41,866 nt of DNA from Paludibacter sp. (GTDB lineage Bacteria; Bacteroidota; Bacteroidia; Bacteroidales; Paludibacteraceae): positions 1 to 41,866 of the forward strand of contig JADGPS010000020.1 in NCBI GenBank assembly GCA_017882285.1, read 5' to 3'. The position numbers and the translations under genes were made by a program. Position 1 is the stretch's first letter; each line of letters starts with the position of its first letter. The notes beneath the pieces are model-generated. The model saw nothing but the letters and a program-made list of their open reading frames with translations, ran no database searches and was not told the DNA's origin. Below, piece after piece: positions 8,812 to 19,394 of the stretch.

Positions 8812-10092
8812 ATGAATAAAAAAACATTAATTAATCAAATACGAATTTTAGCGATTTTTACTATCGGAATAATTCTAATTGGGTGTTCAAAAAAACTTCC
8901 TAACCCCAAATGGGCAGAGGAAAATTTAAAACAAGAGTCACCTCAAAATAACATTTCAATTGATGTATTTCTTGATGCTACAACTTCTATGGGAGGATTT
9001 GCAGTAGGAAACGAAACCGTTTTTAGTCAGTTTATTGATCAGTTAGATGCGAGTGCTTTTACTGCATGGAAAAATGTTGATATCAAATATTATAAATTTG
9101 GTGAAAAGATAAAAAATATTGATCGTTCAAATTTATTAAAGGCTAAAACGGATCAGTTTTTTTATAAGGAGAAAGGGATCTTTAAAAGAACTTATATTGA
9201 TAGTGTTATCAATCGAACAGATATGAAACAATTAAGTATAGTGATAACAGATTTGTTTCAAGACGAAGGAGATGTGAATATCATGGTTGAAAAAATAAAA
9301 ACCCAATGTTTTAATAAACATGTTATGGTTTCTATTTTAGGTATGAAGTCGAAATTTTACGGATTAGTTTTTGATACTCCTAAAGCCCCAAAGGGCTATA
9401 AACTAAAAACAGATGAAAGACCTTTCTATGCGATGGTTTTTGGTAATCCATCTAGCATTGAAAAGTTATATGAAGCATTGAAAGTAAAAGATTTTGTAAA
9501 GGAGAATCAAATTATACTTGTTTCAGATCAGATTTTTAAATCTTCCAAAGTTTCAATTGTCAAAACAAGAAGCTCTAAATTCATTAACAAGGTAGCTCAA
9601 CGAACTCGACTAAACAATTCTTTTGATTTTAGTATGAAAGAAGAAGGAAAGGATGCTAAGTTTGATTTTGAAATTATTTTTGAAAGAAACACACGGTGTG
9701 CTGATTTTAAAGAAAGTACAATTGCCGTTGTTGTTTATAAAAAATCAATTACAGATCCTTTAAAGGCAAATCCGGATAGTATTATAACGAATGATTTTAA
9801 AATTGAAGAAATAAAACGACAAGGCAATAAACTTACTGCCACATTAGTACTTCATAATGAAGACCCTATTGGTAACTATTCGTATCTTGTATATTTACAA
9901 CCTAATCAGATTAATGGATTCATATCTCCAAGTTGGATTCATGAATTTTCAACAGATAATCCATTGCCAAATACTCCAAGTGCTTCGCAAACCTATAATC
10001 TGGAAAATTTGATTTCCAGGCTATTAGTAGCGAAGAACTCTGTTTTGCCCACAAATGTATCAAAGTGTTATATAAATATCTACAAACGTTAA
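8812..10092 (+). CDS. lipoprotein with von Willebrand factor A-like domain
   Basis: This 426-aa protein has a signal peptide and lipobox LIGC (Cys25). After a short linker comes SIDVFLDATTSMGGF, where D55-x-T57-x-S59 matches the MIDAS metal-binding motif (DxSxS/DxTxS) that opens a vWA domain. LSIVITDLFQDEGD (141-154) provides a second MIDAS-type segment (T146-D147). The C-terminal 180 residues look beta-rich and end in an unrecognised domain. A vWA domain on a lipoprotein would act outside the cytoplasm as a metal-dependent protein-protein interaction module. The next gene starts 11 bp downstream. In known families, vWA proteins accompany tubulin-like FtsZl-1 proteins, which fits the gene two positions downstream. 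The fold call rests on motifs only. Confidence 0.65.
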   Translation: MNKKTLINQIRILAIFTIGIILIGCSKKLPNPKWAEENLKQESPQNNISIDVFLDATTSMGGFAVGNETVFSQFIDQLDASAFTAWKNVDIKYYKFGEKIKNIDRSNLLKAKTDQFFYKEKGIFKRTYIDSVINRTDMKQLSIVITDLFQDEGDVNIMVEKIKTQCFNKHVMVSILGMKSKFYGLVFDTPKAPKGYKLKTDERPFYAMVFGNPSSIEKLYEALKVKDFVKENQIILVSDQIFKSSKVSIVKTRSSKFINKVAQRTRLNNSFDFSMKEEGKDAKFDFEIIFERNTRCADFKESTIAVVVYKKSITDPLKANPDSIITNDFKIEEIKRQGNKLTATLVLHNEDPIGNYSYLVYLQPNQINGFISPSWIHEFSTDNPLPNTPSASQTYNLENLISRLLVAKNSVLPTNVSKCYINIYKR

Positions 10093-10103
10093 AATATTAA
10101 ACC

Positions 10104-10565
10104 ATGAGAAAAAGTCCTTTAAATTACTTAATTACTATCGCATTTGGAGCAATTCTATGGGTTGTTACCGCGATATTTATTGCTGGGTCATTCTGTGAAT
10201 CACTTATGTTGGCAGTTTCAACTCCGGAAAAATTTCTTGCTAATCTAAGAATTATATTAGGTGTAGCTGCATTTGCGGGAATTATAAATTGTATTCAATG
10301 GTTTTATTATGGAGGACTAACATCTACAGCAGGAAATTTGAAAAAAGCGAAAACTGTTTGGATTATTTCTTTAATAATACAGATTGTTGTCTCTGTAGCA
10401 TTGCTTTTAGTGCTAATATTTATAAATCTTACTGAGGGTATTCTGCCAAAAGACTGGTTGACTATTTTTGGACTTATATCATTACATACTTGGTTTTTTT
10501 ATTGGTTCAGCACATTTTTTATGTCTCCAAGAACAGTTGTATATATACCACTTTTTAAAAAATAA
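10104..10565 (+). CDS. four-helix integral membrane protein, unknown function
   Basis: This 153-aa protein is mostly hydrophobic, with four likely transmembrane segments near residues 6-28, 44-68, 85-108 and 117-140. Loops are short, and there is a basic patch (LKKAKTVW) before the third helix. No enzymatic motif is visible. It is packed between the vWA lipoprotein (11 bp before) and the tubulin-like gene (6 bp after). The likely role is therefore a membrane anchor or link between an extracytoplasmic vWA protein and a cytoplasmic GTPase, which is inference from position only. Confidence 0.7.
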   Translation: MRKSPLNYLITIAFGAILWVVTAIFIAGSFCESLMLAVSTPEKFLANLRIILGVAAFAGIINCIQWFYYGGLTSTAGNLKKAKTVWIISLIIQIVVSVALLLVLIFINLTEGILPKDWLTIFGLISLHTWFFYWFSTFFMSPRTVVYIPLFKK

Positions 10566-10571
10566 TATTAT

Positions 10572-12140
10572 ATGGCAACCAAGAATTTTTTGATAGGAAT
10601 AGGTGGAACTGGAGCAAGAGTTATTGAGTCTGTTGTTCATTTATGCGCAGCTGGTTTAGGTCCAGAAGATCTGTCTATATTTATTGTCGATCCTGATGCA
10701 GGGAATGGAAATTTAGATAGAACTAAAAAAATTATTACTGAATACAGAAATTGTCGAAATAAGTTCCAAAAAGAGGAATCATGTCCATTGTTCAAAACGA
10801 ATATAAATATACCTCCAGGGAAGAATGGTTTTGTCTGGGAAATATTTTCGAATACAAAAGCGACATTGTCTGAATTTATCAATTACACTAATTTGAAAAA
10901 TAGCGCACCTGATTTATCGGACTTTGCATCTTTACTTTTTTCTAAAGATGAACTTGAAGTGAAGTTAGATGAAGGTTTCCGAGGACATCCGTCAATTGGT
11001 TCTGTAGTAATGTCAAACCCACCTCAGGATACATATCCATTTAAAATGCTATGGGAAGATATGGCTGATAAAAAGCCTAATGATATTAGGGTATTTATAG
11101 TCGGTAGTGTTTTTGGTGGTACTGGCGCAGCTGGTTTTCCTACATTAGGTTCGAAGAATTTGATTAAGTTCAATGAGAATGCAAAAATTGGAGATGGGCT
11201 TAGCAAAGTTCTTTTAGGTGGAGCTTTAATTTTACCATATTTCAGTTTCGAAACTGATTCTAATACTGATGAAAAAATGTTCGTTACATCAAATGATTTT
11301 CCTATTGCCACTAAAGCTGCCTTGCAATATTATAATGAAAAGGACTTGGGATTTGATCAAATTTATTTTATTGGAGACTCCTTAGGTCAGAAAGTTGGAA
11401 AGTTCGGTGTTGGAAGTAGCAATCAAACTAACAGCCCACATTATATTGAACTTGTTTCCGGACTTGCAGCATTTGATTTTTTTAATCAACCCGCAATTAT
11501 TGGTATTCCTGACAAAATGCTTTTTACTGCTACAAGAAAAGATGATATTGTAACGTGGGATCAATTACCATTTTCAAGAGATTCTATACTTCTTAAATCT
11601 AAGCAGTTGTCTTTTAAAAAGTCAATAACTGATATGACTGTCTTTGCATATGCATTCTTAACCTACGGAAATAGTATTTTAAAATCTCCTCATGTTGAAA
11701 TCAAGGACGCTTGGTATCGTGATTATTTTAAGTTTAAGAATACAAGGGAAGAAGATAAAGTTAAAGATCCAAGAAATGATAAAATTGATGAGATGGAAAG
11801 TTTTCTGAAGAAGTTTTTATTTTGGATTTGTGCTATTGATGATGGCTCGAATAATGTTCAACTTATCGATCGAAAAATGATTGTTGAAGAAGAGTTAAAT
11901 CCTTCAAAACCGACAGAACTCAAAATTATTGATCCTCAAATTTTAAATGCACTAAATAATATAGGGAACATCTTAAGCAAGGAAACTACTAAGAATTTAG
12001 ACTTTAACAACTTTAAAACTATTGGATTGGATCAGGTAGATTTGAAAAATGCAAAAGTTACAGAGGCTTATAGCAAGTTTTTAAATATCTTTTATGCTGC
12101 TACATTAAATTTCAATAAGTTGAATTATAATTTTAATTAA
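10572..12140 (+). CDS. tubulin/FtsZ-like GTPase (Tubulin_2 / FtsZl-1 type)
   Basis: This 522-aa protein begins with FLIGIGGTGARVIES (residues 6-20), the glycine-rich first nucleotide loop of the tubulin/FtsZ Rossmann fold. A beta-strand with acidic end follows (SIFIVDPDAG, 35-44). The diagnostic phosphate-binding loop appears as VGSVFGGTGAAGFP (177-190), equivalent to GGGTGTG of FtsZ. It is longer than FtsZ (about 390 aa) and lacks an FtsZ-style C-terminal tail for FtsA/ZipA. The pattern fits the Tubulin_2 (PF13809) or FtsZl-1 families rather than cell-division FtsZ, a division gene that would normally sit elsewhere beside ftsA. It should bind GTP and may polymerise. The catalytic NxDxxE-like T7 loop could not be assigned by eye. 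It is 6 bp from both neighbours. Confidence 0.8.
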   Translation: MATKNFLIGIGGTGARVIESVVHLCAAGLGPEDLSIFIVDPDAGNGNLDRTKKIITEYRNCRNKFQKEESCPLFKTNINIPPGKNGFVWEIFSNTKATLSEFINYTNLKNSAPDLSDFASLLFSKDELEVKLDEGFRGHPSIGSVVMSNPPQDTYPFKMLWEDMADKKPNDIRVFIVGSVFGGTGAAGFPTLGSKNLIKFNENAKIGDGLSKVLLGGALILPYFSFETDSNTDEKMFVTSNDFPIATKAALQYYNEKDLGFDQIYFIGDSLGQKVGKFGVGSSNQTNSPHYIELVSGLAAFDFFNQPAIIGIPDKMLFTATRKDDIVTWDQLPFSRDSILLKSKQLSFKKSITDMTVFAYAFLTYGNSILKSPHVEIKDAWYRDYFKFKNTREEDKVKDPRNDKIDEMESFLKKFLFWICAIDDGSNNVQLIDRKMIVEEELNPSKPTELKIIDPQILNALNNIGNILSKETTKNLDFNNFKTIGLDQVDLKNAKVTEAYSKFLNIFYAATLNFNKLNYNFN

Positions 12141-12146
12141 GATATT

Positions 12147-15100
12147 ATGTCAAATCATTTTTATCTTCCACAATTAACAGATGCTAACTTATCGACCCCA
12201 AGTGAACATGGGCATTGGTTTAACAATGAAAAGAAAGTCATTTTAGGCATTAGTGATGCTATCTTAATAGATGAATCAGCTTTAACAAAAGGGATTTCTT
12301 CTATTCCGGATATTTGGGCTCGCCCGTTACTGTTTCAGTCTGCAATTAAAAAAGATTCTAAACATCCTTTGAAAAAGAAATGTATTCAGGAATGGCGAGG
12401 TTTAATGTCCTTAATTGCTTTGCATGATGCTATTCCTGGATTATCCGTGGAATTTGTTCCTGTTGTATTAGATAATGAAAGGCTATGTACTGCTTTGAAA
12501 AATTTAAAACCTGATCCGATCCAATTGGAAAAGGATAAGTCATATGAATGGACAGACATCCTTATGATTAGATATAATGGAATACCTCTTGGTGCATTTT
12601 CTCCAACTACATTGGTTTTTACCGGTACGGATTACAATAAGAGACTTCCTGAAGAATACCCATTGAAAGATCAGGAAGGATATCTAAGACCTCCTAAGGA
12701 TAGTTTAGAAGGCCTTGAAACTGTAGGAGAATGGCTAATCAATCTCAAAGCTAAATTTCAAGAAAAATTTTTCACAAGTCAGGAAAATCCACACCACCTT
12801 ATCATTTCGAATATCAACTCGCTTATTGAAGATTGGTTGATAGAAATTAGAGTCAAATTAAATCTTAGTGAGAAAGAAGAAATAAATGCAAAGAAATTTA
12901 AGGTGTCTGATGAGATGGTTGAAATTGTAAAACCAGCTCATTTCTTAAATGAATACAGCATTTACAAACTCATGTTGCATTCAATGATTAAAGATCCTAC
13001 TGGTGCGGATGATTTTGTTTCAGATGTAGAATTAGCAACTAAAAGGAATTTAAGTAAATTCAAACATGTAATTCTTATAAATCAAAAATTACTAGAAAGA
13101 GACATTTATCTATGGGATGAAATGAGATCAAAGCCTCTTGGTGAGAATCCTCTTGCTATAATTGAAAAACATTTTAATAAACCTTTCGGGACTTCCATCA
13201 ATGGTTATTCTTTAGGTCAAAATGAAGGTATGTGGATACGTCCAGAATTGTATTTTCTATCTGACGAACTTTTAAAAGCAAAAAGTGGAGATATTTTAAC
13301 TAAAAGTGAAGAGGATTTAAATAAAGGTACAAATTATATCCTTCCCTTCACTGATAAAATTTTAGATTTTTTCTCTCCAAAAGATATAAAAGACATTTTA
13401 AATCCAACATATAAAGAAGAAATTGGTTTTGTGAAATTCTCATTTTCTATTCCACTTGTTAACGGACAAAGATGTATTGTTGATAAGATTTACCGAAGCA
13501 AAACTCCACAAAGTAATGAAGGTAAGATTAGCGAAGTTGAAGTACCTATTGTTGAGATTTTCCCAAACTATCTTGGAAATAATTGGAGGCGTTATTATTT
13601 GTTTCAGGGACAAGCAAATGAGTTTAGTTTTAAACCTCAATTTGCCGGAAAAATTGTACATACCGAAATAACTAAAAGAGAGGCAAAGTATCTACAGAAT
13701 GACGAATCACTTGAGATTATATCAACATTGAAAATTCAAGACAAAAATATTGGTTATTCTTCATTTAATCAAGAAGTTGCTGTTACTCAGATTTCTGGTG
13801 ATGACAGTTTTCCAGAAGCGCTTTCTGCCATGAAATCAAATGGTGCGCAAATTGGTTTAATTTTACTGGAAAAATCCTTCAATAATATCGGACTTCAACA
13901 TGAGTGGACAATAGGTATTGATTTTGGAACTTCGAATACTAATGTGTTTAAAAAAACTGGAGTTGAAGACCCAGCCGAAAAGTGGATTTTTAATTTTCCA
14001 GAATATATGAGGAGTGTAACCTTAAGTACTCCAGTTTTAAAAAAAGTGATACTTCAGGAGCACTTTTTCCCTACAAAGAAAGTAGAACTTCCTATACCCT
14101 CTACTTTAAAAATGTATAATCTTGCAATTCACGAAAATTTGGTATTAGATTATTCAATTTATTTTCCTAGTGAATATAAATATCCTCAAAATGTTTTATG
14201 TAACATTAAATGGGATGTTGTAGGAGAGAGAAATACTGAATATTTTTTGCAAAGTTTACTTTTTTTACTGCTCATCGAAGTTGTTCAGAATAACGTGGCG
14301 AAAGTAAAACTAGCTTGTTCTTTTCCAAAAGCTTTTTCTGGAGATAATAGAACGACTTTCGAACAAGAATGGAATAAAACTTATGAAAAACTTTTAAGTC
14401 CTAATGCAAATAATTCAAAATATGTAATGTTTATGCATCAGGATACGGTAGAAGATAATAATATAAAAGCCAGCATTTCACCACCTTGTTATGAGACCGA
14501 AGGAATTGCAGCAGGTGAGTATTTCGCAAATAAGTTTACTATTCCAAGTATTAGTGAAAGAGCTAATAAGGAGCTTGCCGCTATTTGTTTGGACATTGGT
14601 GGTGGTACAACAGACATTAGTATTTGGTATGAGAATTTCATTGAATTTGATGCCTCAATATTACTTGCTGGTAGGCAAATTTCAGATCTTATTCAACGTA
14701 ATGCAAGAGTTAGGGAATTACTATTTTCTAAAGAAGCTGCGATAGCACTCGAAGAAAAGAAAAATGAACCTGTAAACTTTTCCGCTCGCTTGAATTTAAT
14801 TCTTAAAAATGAAGAAAATGTAATTCATGAAAATCTTGTAAGACATGCCAATAATAAAGATATAAAATGGCTAAGACAAATCATTGCAATTGAATTTGGA
14901 GCGATATCGTTTTATGCTGCTGAGGTTTGTGTTTCTACTAATGAAATTGTAGGAGGACTGCTTTCAAGAATTTCTAATGCAGGGATTAATCTACATTGGG
15001 GTGGTAATGCGGCAAAACTTATCAATTGGATAGATTTTGGTAAATACAACAGAGACGGAATTGCTTCGAAAATCCTTAATGCCTCTTTTTATAAATGTTT

Positions 15101-15674
15101 AGATGATAAATCCCTTGCAGAAAAATCAATACAACCAGCAAACTTACTACAAATACAATCTCCAGGTCATAAAAGCGAAGCTTCAGGTGGTTTGGTTGTG
15201 ATGGATTTAGATGATAAAGTTATTTCTAAAGATCAGGGTAGTGACAAGTTGAAAAATGAAATGGGAGAGATGCCTGAGTCTGAAGATGCAGAAAATGTAA
15301 AACACAATAACTATATTGGTAATGTTTGTGGCGAGAATATTGAATTAAGCGATGGAAGTAAAGTGTTATTCTATGAGCCAATTTCAAATAAGAATCTTTT
15401 TGAAGAAAATAATAAAACTAAATTTAAATCAACTTCATTAGAAAGATTCAATCGTTTTATTGATGTTATTAACTTTTTTGGAATTAAATATGGATTGTTT
15501 TCAGAAGATTCAAAAATTATTCTTAATGATAAAGATAAACTGATGATCAGAGACGGAGTAATGAAAGAATTTATTGGAATGCAATCTAAAAATGAGAGCA
15601 AAAGATTAATTGAACCAATATTTATTATGGAAGTTAAATTGTTGCTAGACATTATTAAAGATAAGATGAATTAA
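12147..15674 (+). CDS. large protein with C-terminal actin/Hsp70-type ATPase domain
   Basis: This 1175-aa cytoplasmic protein has no signal peptide or membrane segment. Residues 1-580 are unrecognised and contain mixed helix and strand with several Trp-rich blocks. An actin/Hsp70 ATPase fold then begins: phosphate-1 loop [12 protein letters not shown] (590-601), phosphate-2 loop [13 protein letters not shown] (815-827), and an adenosine-type loop HWGGNAAKL (950-958). The linking segment between the two phosphate loops includes [15 protein letters not shown], consistent with subdomain IB/IIA boundaries. The last 180 residues are acidic and then helical, and I do not recognise them. It is too divergent from DnaK to be a classical chaperone. 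The SrfB-like 'virulence factor' family is a distant possibility I cannot test. It is 6 bp after the tubulin-like gene and 2 bp before the Hsp70 gene, implying strict co-expression. Confidence 0.75.
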   Translation: MSNHFYLPQLTDANLSTPSEHGHWFNNEKKVILGISDAILIDESALTKGISSIPDIWARPLLFQSAIKKDSKHPLKKKCIQEWRGLMSLIALHDAIPGLSVEFVPVVLDNERLCTALKNLKPDPIQLEKDKSYEWTDILMIRYNGIPLGAFSPTTLVFTGTDYNKRLPEEYPLKDQEGYLRPPKDSLEGLETVGEWLINLKAKFQEKFFTSQENPHHLIISNINSLIEDWLIEIRVKLNLSEKEEINAKKFKVSDEMVEIVKPAHFLNEYSIYKLMLHSMIKDPTGADDFVSDVELATKRNLSKFKHVILINQKLLERDIYLWDEMRSKPLGENPLAIIEKHFNKPFGTSINGYSLGQNEGMWIRPELYFLSDELLKAKSGDILTKSEEDLNKGTNYILPFTDKILDFFSPKDIKDILNPTYKEEIGFVKFSFSIPLVNGQRCIVDKIYRSKTPQSNEGKISEVEVPIVEIFPNYLGNNWRRYYLFQGQANEFSFKPQFAGKIVHTEITKREAKYLQNDESLEIISTLKIQDKNIGYSSFNQEVAVTQISGDDSFPEALSAMKSNGAQIGLILLEKSFNNIGLQHEWTIGIDFGTSNTNVFKKTGVEDPAEKWIFNFPEYMRSVTLSTPVLKKVILQEHFFPTKKVELPIPSTLKMYNLAIHENLVLDYSIYFPSEYKYPQNVLCNIKWDVVGERNTEYFLQSLLFLLLIEVVQNNVAKVKLACSFPKAFSGDNRTTFEQEWNKTYEKLLSPNANNSKYVMFMHQDTVEDNNIKASISPPCYETEGIAAGEYFANKFTIPSISERANKELAAICLDIGGGTTDISIWYENFIEFDASILLAGRQISDLIQRNARVRELLFSKEAAIALEEKKNEPVNFSARLNLILKNEENVIHENLVRHANNKDIKWLRQIIAIEFGAISFYAAEVCVSTNEIVGGLLSRISNAGINLHWGGNAAKLINWIDFGKYNRDGIASKILNASFYKCLDDKSLAEKSIQPANLLQIQSPGHKSEASGGLVVMDLDDKVISKDQGSDKLKNEMGEMPESEDAENVKHNNYIGNVCGENIELSDGSKVLFYEPISNKNLFEENNKTKFKSTSLERFNRFIDVINFFGIKYGLFSEDSKIILNDKDKLMIRDGVMKEFIGMQSKNESKRLIEPIFIMEVKLLLDIIKDKMN

Positions 15675-15676
15675 AT

Positions 15677-17215
15677 ATGGATGTTATTGGTATTGATTTA
15701 GGCACGACATTCTCTTCAGTTGCATATATTGATTCGTTGGGGATGGCACAAGTTATTCCAAACTCAGATGCGTCTGAATCAACCCCTTCTGTAATTTGGT
15801 TCGATGGTAAAGTTGTCTATGTAGGAAAGAAAGCAAATGATAGAAAAATTTTGCCATCTTCTCCAATATTTGAATTTGTCAAAAGAGATATTGGAAAACC
15901 AAGATACATAAATACCATTTATGATTATGAAATAAACGGTTTTTATTTTGGAGCTTTAGGAATGTCTTCAATTATTTTGAGAAAACTCAAAAAAGAAGCA
16001 TTTAATTTCTTAAAAAAAAACGGACTACTTCCTAGTGATGCAGATGAAAAAAACACTTTAATACCTGCAGTCATAACTGTGCCTGCATATTTTGGAGATC
16101 TTCAGAGGCAAGAAACCAAAAATGCTGGTATTGCAGCAGGGTTGAATGTGATTTCAATTATTAATGAACCTACTGCAGCCGCACTAGCTTATGGTCATTC
16201 TTTAAAAAGTAATAAAAAGATTCTTGTTTTTGACTTAGGAGGAGGAACTTTTGACGTAACTATTTTAGAAATTTATAATGGCGAGAGTAGCGTTTTGGCT
16301 TCTGATGGGGCTGATCAATTAGGAGGAAAAGACTGGGATGATATCATTTTAGAGTACATTTATAGTGAATATCGCAAACTAACAGGTTTAGATATTCCAG
16401 AAGATATGGGCTGGGATATTCAACAGAAAGCCTTGGAAGCAAAATACTCTTTATCGGAAGATGAGCAAACAATTGTACAAATTTGTTATAATGGTAATGA
16501 TGTAGAAATTATCTTGAATCGTAATGCTCCGGTAAATGATCTTACACATTCCGAAATGGATATGGATACAGACAGACCTTTCTATTTTGATGAAAGATCA
16601 GAAAATTTACTAACTCTATGTCGAGCTATATGTATTAGGTTATTAGAAAAATCAAGTATCTCATGGGGAGATATTGATGACATTGTGTTGGCAGGTGGAT
16701 CCTGCCGAATGCCGATGGTGCCTCAAATGCTTGAAAGAATTTCTGGTAGGAAAATACCAAGAAATATTCCCGGATTCAGTTTTGACACGTCAATCGCAAA
16801 AGGAGCTGCCATATATGGGTCTCGTATGGGTAAAGTCCAGGATGTCACATCAAAAACCATTGGAATAGAAGTACAATATAATGGAAGTCCGTACATTGAA
16901 TTCTTAATTTTAAAAAACAAACAACTCCCTGCATATTTTGAACAAAGTTTTAAAGCAAAGGCAAATGCCGTCTTAAAAGTATATGAAGGTGATTCTCATA
17001 GGCCGGATGAATGTACTCTTAGGGGGAGGTTAGAACTTGGCAATCCGGAAGGAGAAGTAATTGTCAAAATGAATATTAGCGTAGATGGTGTGCTTTCATG
17101 CATTGTAGACTATCCACCAAATAAACATAAAGAACTTAGAATTATCACAGAAGATGTAGAGATAGATTTGGATGAATTAAAGAATAGGATTTCATGCATT
17201 GATATTAGATTATAA
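15677..17215 (+). CDS. DnaK-like Hsp70 without helical lid
   Basis: This 512-aa protein is a clear Hsp70: [13 protein letters not shown] (5-17), FVKRDIG with the catalytic-type Lys69, [14 protein letters not shown], the [10 protein letters not shown] signature, [13 protein letters not shown] (Asp186 in the phosphate-2 loop), and [14 protein letters not shown] near residues 335-348. After the nucleotide-binding domain (ending near 385) come about 125 residues that look like the beta-sandwich substrate domain (VYEGDSHRP, then a strand-rich [21 protein letters not shown]). The alpha-helical lid of DnaK (another 100-130 aa) is missing. No dnaJ or grpE is nearby, so it is not the housekeeping DnaK operon. 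It probably serves the operon's own machine. Spacing is 2 bp to the gene before. Confidence 0.9.
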   Translation: MDVIGIDLGTTFSSVAYIDSLGMAQVIPNSDASESTPSVIWFDGKVVYVGKKANDRKILPSSPIFEFVKRDIGKPRYINTIYDYEINGFYFGALGMSSIILRKLKKEAFNFLKKNGLLPSDADEKNTLIPAVITVPAYFGDLQRQETKNAGIAAGLNVISIINEPTAAALAYGHSLKSNKKILVFDLGGGTFDVTILEIYNGESSVLASDGADQLGGKDWDDIILEYIYSEYRKLTGLDIPEDMGWDIQQKALEAKYSLSEDEQTIVQICYNGNDVEIILNRNAPVNDLTHSEMDMDTDRPFYFDERSENLLTLCRAICIRLLEKSSISWGDIDDIVLAGGSCRMPMVPQMLERISGRKIPRNIPGFSFDTSIAKGAAIYGSRMGKVQDVTSKTIGIEVQYNGSPYIEFLILKNKQLPAYFEQSFKAKANAVLKVYEGDSHRPDECTLRGRLELGNPEGEVIVKMNISVDGVLSCIVDYPPNKHKELRIITEDVEIDLDELKNRISCIDIRL

Positions 17216-17237
17216 GTTTCTTCAATATAAACTTCAT

Positions 17238-19394
17238 ATGGCAAACGATAAGATTCTTTCATCAGATAATAAAGACAATACATCTGGATCAAAACATATT
17301 GCTTCAGGTAACATTAGCGCCCCATCAGGGTCAAAGCAAATTCCTTCAGAAAGTAATGGTACGCCAGTTGCAAACAATAATATTCTTGATGAAGGCGATG
17401 TAATGCCGATAGGAATTAAGGGATATGTTCCAACTGATCTCAAAGGAAGGATAAAAAAGAGCACTGAAAACGGTGGACTGAAAGAACTACATCAAGAATT
17501 CGATGATAAAGATGGAGATTGGGTCTGTATCCAATCTCCAAATCCATTTGAAGTACTTTATCTGGATTACAAACTTTTTCATATTATTACTCCAGAAATT
17601 GTAAAAAGTAATTATAATATTCTGGAAAAATTTTGGAAGAATAAGTATATACTACTAAACACAGGAGGAAATCGTGTTGCTTTCAAAAAAAAATATGGTG
17701 ATAATACTATTGAAAATTCTTTGAATATTCTTAAGAATTCGTTTGATAAAATTTCAACAACAACAGGTATTGAAAACTATTTTATTGAGATTAACAATAA
17801 GAGACTAATCGAAGGAGAAAATCGATTGAAGGATAGCATTGAAGATATGCTTGTGGATGGTGTTGCTGATAAATCTGAAATTGGACTTCGGATAGAACGT
17901 GGTTTAAAATATGATTTGACAAGAGATGAGGTTGTTAACATCATAAAAAAAGCAATTGATTTGAATCAATTTAAACCATATGGTAATGTTACGGGCGAAT
18001 CAATACTTGAGCAATTATTGTCAGTAGATTGGATGTGTGAAAAAAAATTAGAAGAACAATATAAATATAATGAAGAAGTAAAAAAGAGAGGACGTGAAAT
18101 ATTTACCAATCGTTTTGCATTTAATGTTGAAGATATAGGAGATATTCTTTTTTCAGATGAGAAACAAGCAAACGAATATATAAGTGAAGGCTTGATTGTT
18201 AACTCGATTGATTATTTTAGTGTTCCAAAGGCAAAAAAAGTTAAAGAAATTATCAATTCAAAAAAAGATCAACAATCAAAATATCTTCAAATTTCATACT
18301 TCCTAAATCCTAAACTTTCATATAATTTTGAGAATATCAATTATTCTAATTTAAAAGATCTTACTAAAGGACTTTTTAATAATCCAAAACAAGGAAAAGA
18401 GCATTTAAAAAAAGGATATATTGAGATATGGTTACAGGAAACTCAAACAGATAATTATCAAAAGTTATTGAAGATAAGAGATACTGCTAAAAATATTGAT
18501 TTAGCTTTTTTGGAATTCTTATATACCTTCAATCCGGAATTACCCTATCGTTTTAATAACACTTTACTAATCAATTCACCTAAAGAATTATGTTCTGCAA
18601 TAGATAAGAATACGGAGAACTGGGTATCTGGAGGGGTAGAACTCATTAATGAATCAATCATAATTTGGCTAGAAACTATTGGGAAAACACAAATTACGGA
18701 TAAGTGGAAATTAATAAAAGAGAAATACAAAGATAATAATGATGCGGGATTAGAGTACTTTTTGCACTTACTAAATGATAAACTTGAATATCCTCTAATC
18801 GCAATTGATAAAACATCCTTTTCTTATCCTGCTATTCAGAGTGGAGATAAAATTTCAACAAACTTTATTTTAACTAATAAAACTCGTGGATTTATAGATG
18901 GCAATCTTGAATTCTCAAAAAAAATAGTTGGTGTCTCTTTGTCGAAAAATACATTTAACTTAAATATAGCGATAGGAATTTCTACATGTAAAATTAATCT
19001 TACAATTGATTCTGACATATTAATAAAAAGTGTTGATTATAAGACCAATATTTATATTAGACCCGAAACTTTTGAACGAATTGAAATACCAGTATCTTTT
19101 AAACTTGTTTTTCCTAAAAATGCTTTCATAAAACAGTTGTTAAAATGTACTATTATTTTTGCTTTATTTGGAGGAATAATAAGGACAGGATGGTTTCTTT
19201 TAGGTTTTAAAAATTGGATAAAAGTTGATTATCCTTACTATCTTTCCAGATTGGATGTTGTTTGGCAACCAAAACCAAGCATTTATTTTTTTCCATTAAT
19301 TTTCTTATTGATGTTTATTATTGTCATTATATTAATTATAAATTGGCAGGCTGTTTCATATTTTATGGATTATAATAAAAAAAAATCTAAATGA
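17238..19394 (+). CDS. membrane protein with three internal repeats and a beta-sandwich domain
   Basis: I chose the ATG at 17238 (718 aa) because the alternative at 17199 lies inside the Hsp70 gene. The N-terminus is low-complexity (Ser/Gly/Asn-rich with near repeats SGSKH and SGSKQ). Three units of about 75 aa start near residues 297, 371 and 446. Each has the pattern D/E-L-x(n)-L-x-x-G-x-I-x-x-W/S-L/I followed by F/L-x-N-P/D-x-L-x-Y, for example KDLTKGLFNNPKQGKEHL and EIWLQET. A strand-rich segment near 521-621 looks like an Ig-type sandwich, followed by two transmembrane helices (about 634-656 and 682-704). This would place a long N-terminal region on one side of the membrane. The WL-type helical repeat recalls spacers in bacterial kinase and chaperone-associated proteins, but I cannot name the family. 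The 3' end overlaps the next start by 4 bp. Confidence 0.7.
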   Translation: MANDKILSSDNKDNTSGSKHIASGNISAPSGSKQIPSESNGTPVANNNILDEGDVMPIGIKGYVPTDLKGRIKKSTENGGLKELHQEFDDKDGDWVCIQSPNPFEVLYLDYKLFHIITPEIVKSNYNILEKFWKNKYILLNTGGNRVAFKKKYGDNTIENSLNILKNSFDKISTTTGIENYFIEINNKRLIEGENRLKDSIEDMLVDGVADKSEIGLRIERGLKYDLTRDEVVNIIKKAIDLNQFKPYGNVTGESILEQLLSVDWMCEKKLEEQYKYNEEVKKRGREIFTNRFAFNVEDIGDILFSDEKQANEYISEGLIVNSIDYFSVPKAKKVKEIINSKKDQQSKYLQISYFLNPKLSYNFENINYSNLKDLTKGLFNNPKQGKEHLKKGYIEIWLQETQTDNYQKLLKIRDTAKNIDLAFLEFLYTFNPELPYRFNNTLLINSPKELCSAIDKNTENWVSGGVELINESIIIWLETIGKTQITDKWKLIKEKYKDNNDAGLEYFLHLLNDKLEYPLIAIDKTSFSYPAIQSGDKISTNFILTNKTRGFIDGNLEFSKKIVGVSLSKNTFNLNIAIGISTCKINLTIDSDILIKSVDYKTNIYIRPETFERIEIPVSFKLVFPKNAFIKQLLKCTIIFALFGGIIRTGWFLLGFKNWIKVDYPYYLSRLDVVWQPKPSIYFFPLIFLLMFIIVIILIINWQAVSYFMDYNKKKSK

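Noticed and set aside
10572-12140. Reading the tubulin-like protein as the division protein FtsZ
   Set aside because: It is 522 aa, with a divergent GGTG loop context, no FtsZ C-terminal tail and no ftsA/ftsQ neighbours.
17199-17237. Start of the repeat/membrane protein inside the Hsp70 gene
   Set aside because: It would overlap the Hsp70 C-terminus by 17 bp; ATG at 17238 lies 23 bp after the Hsp70 stop and gives the usual spacing.
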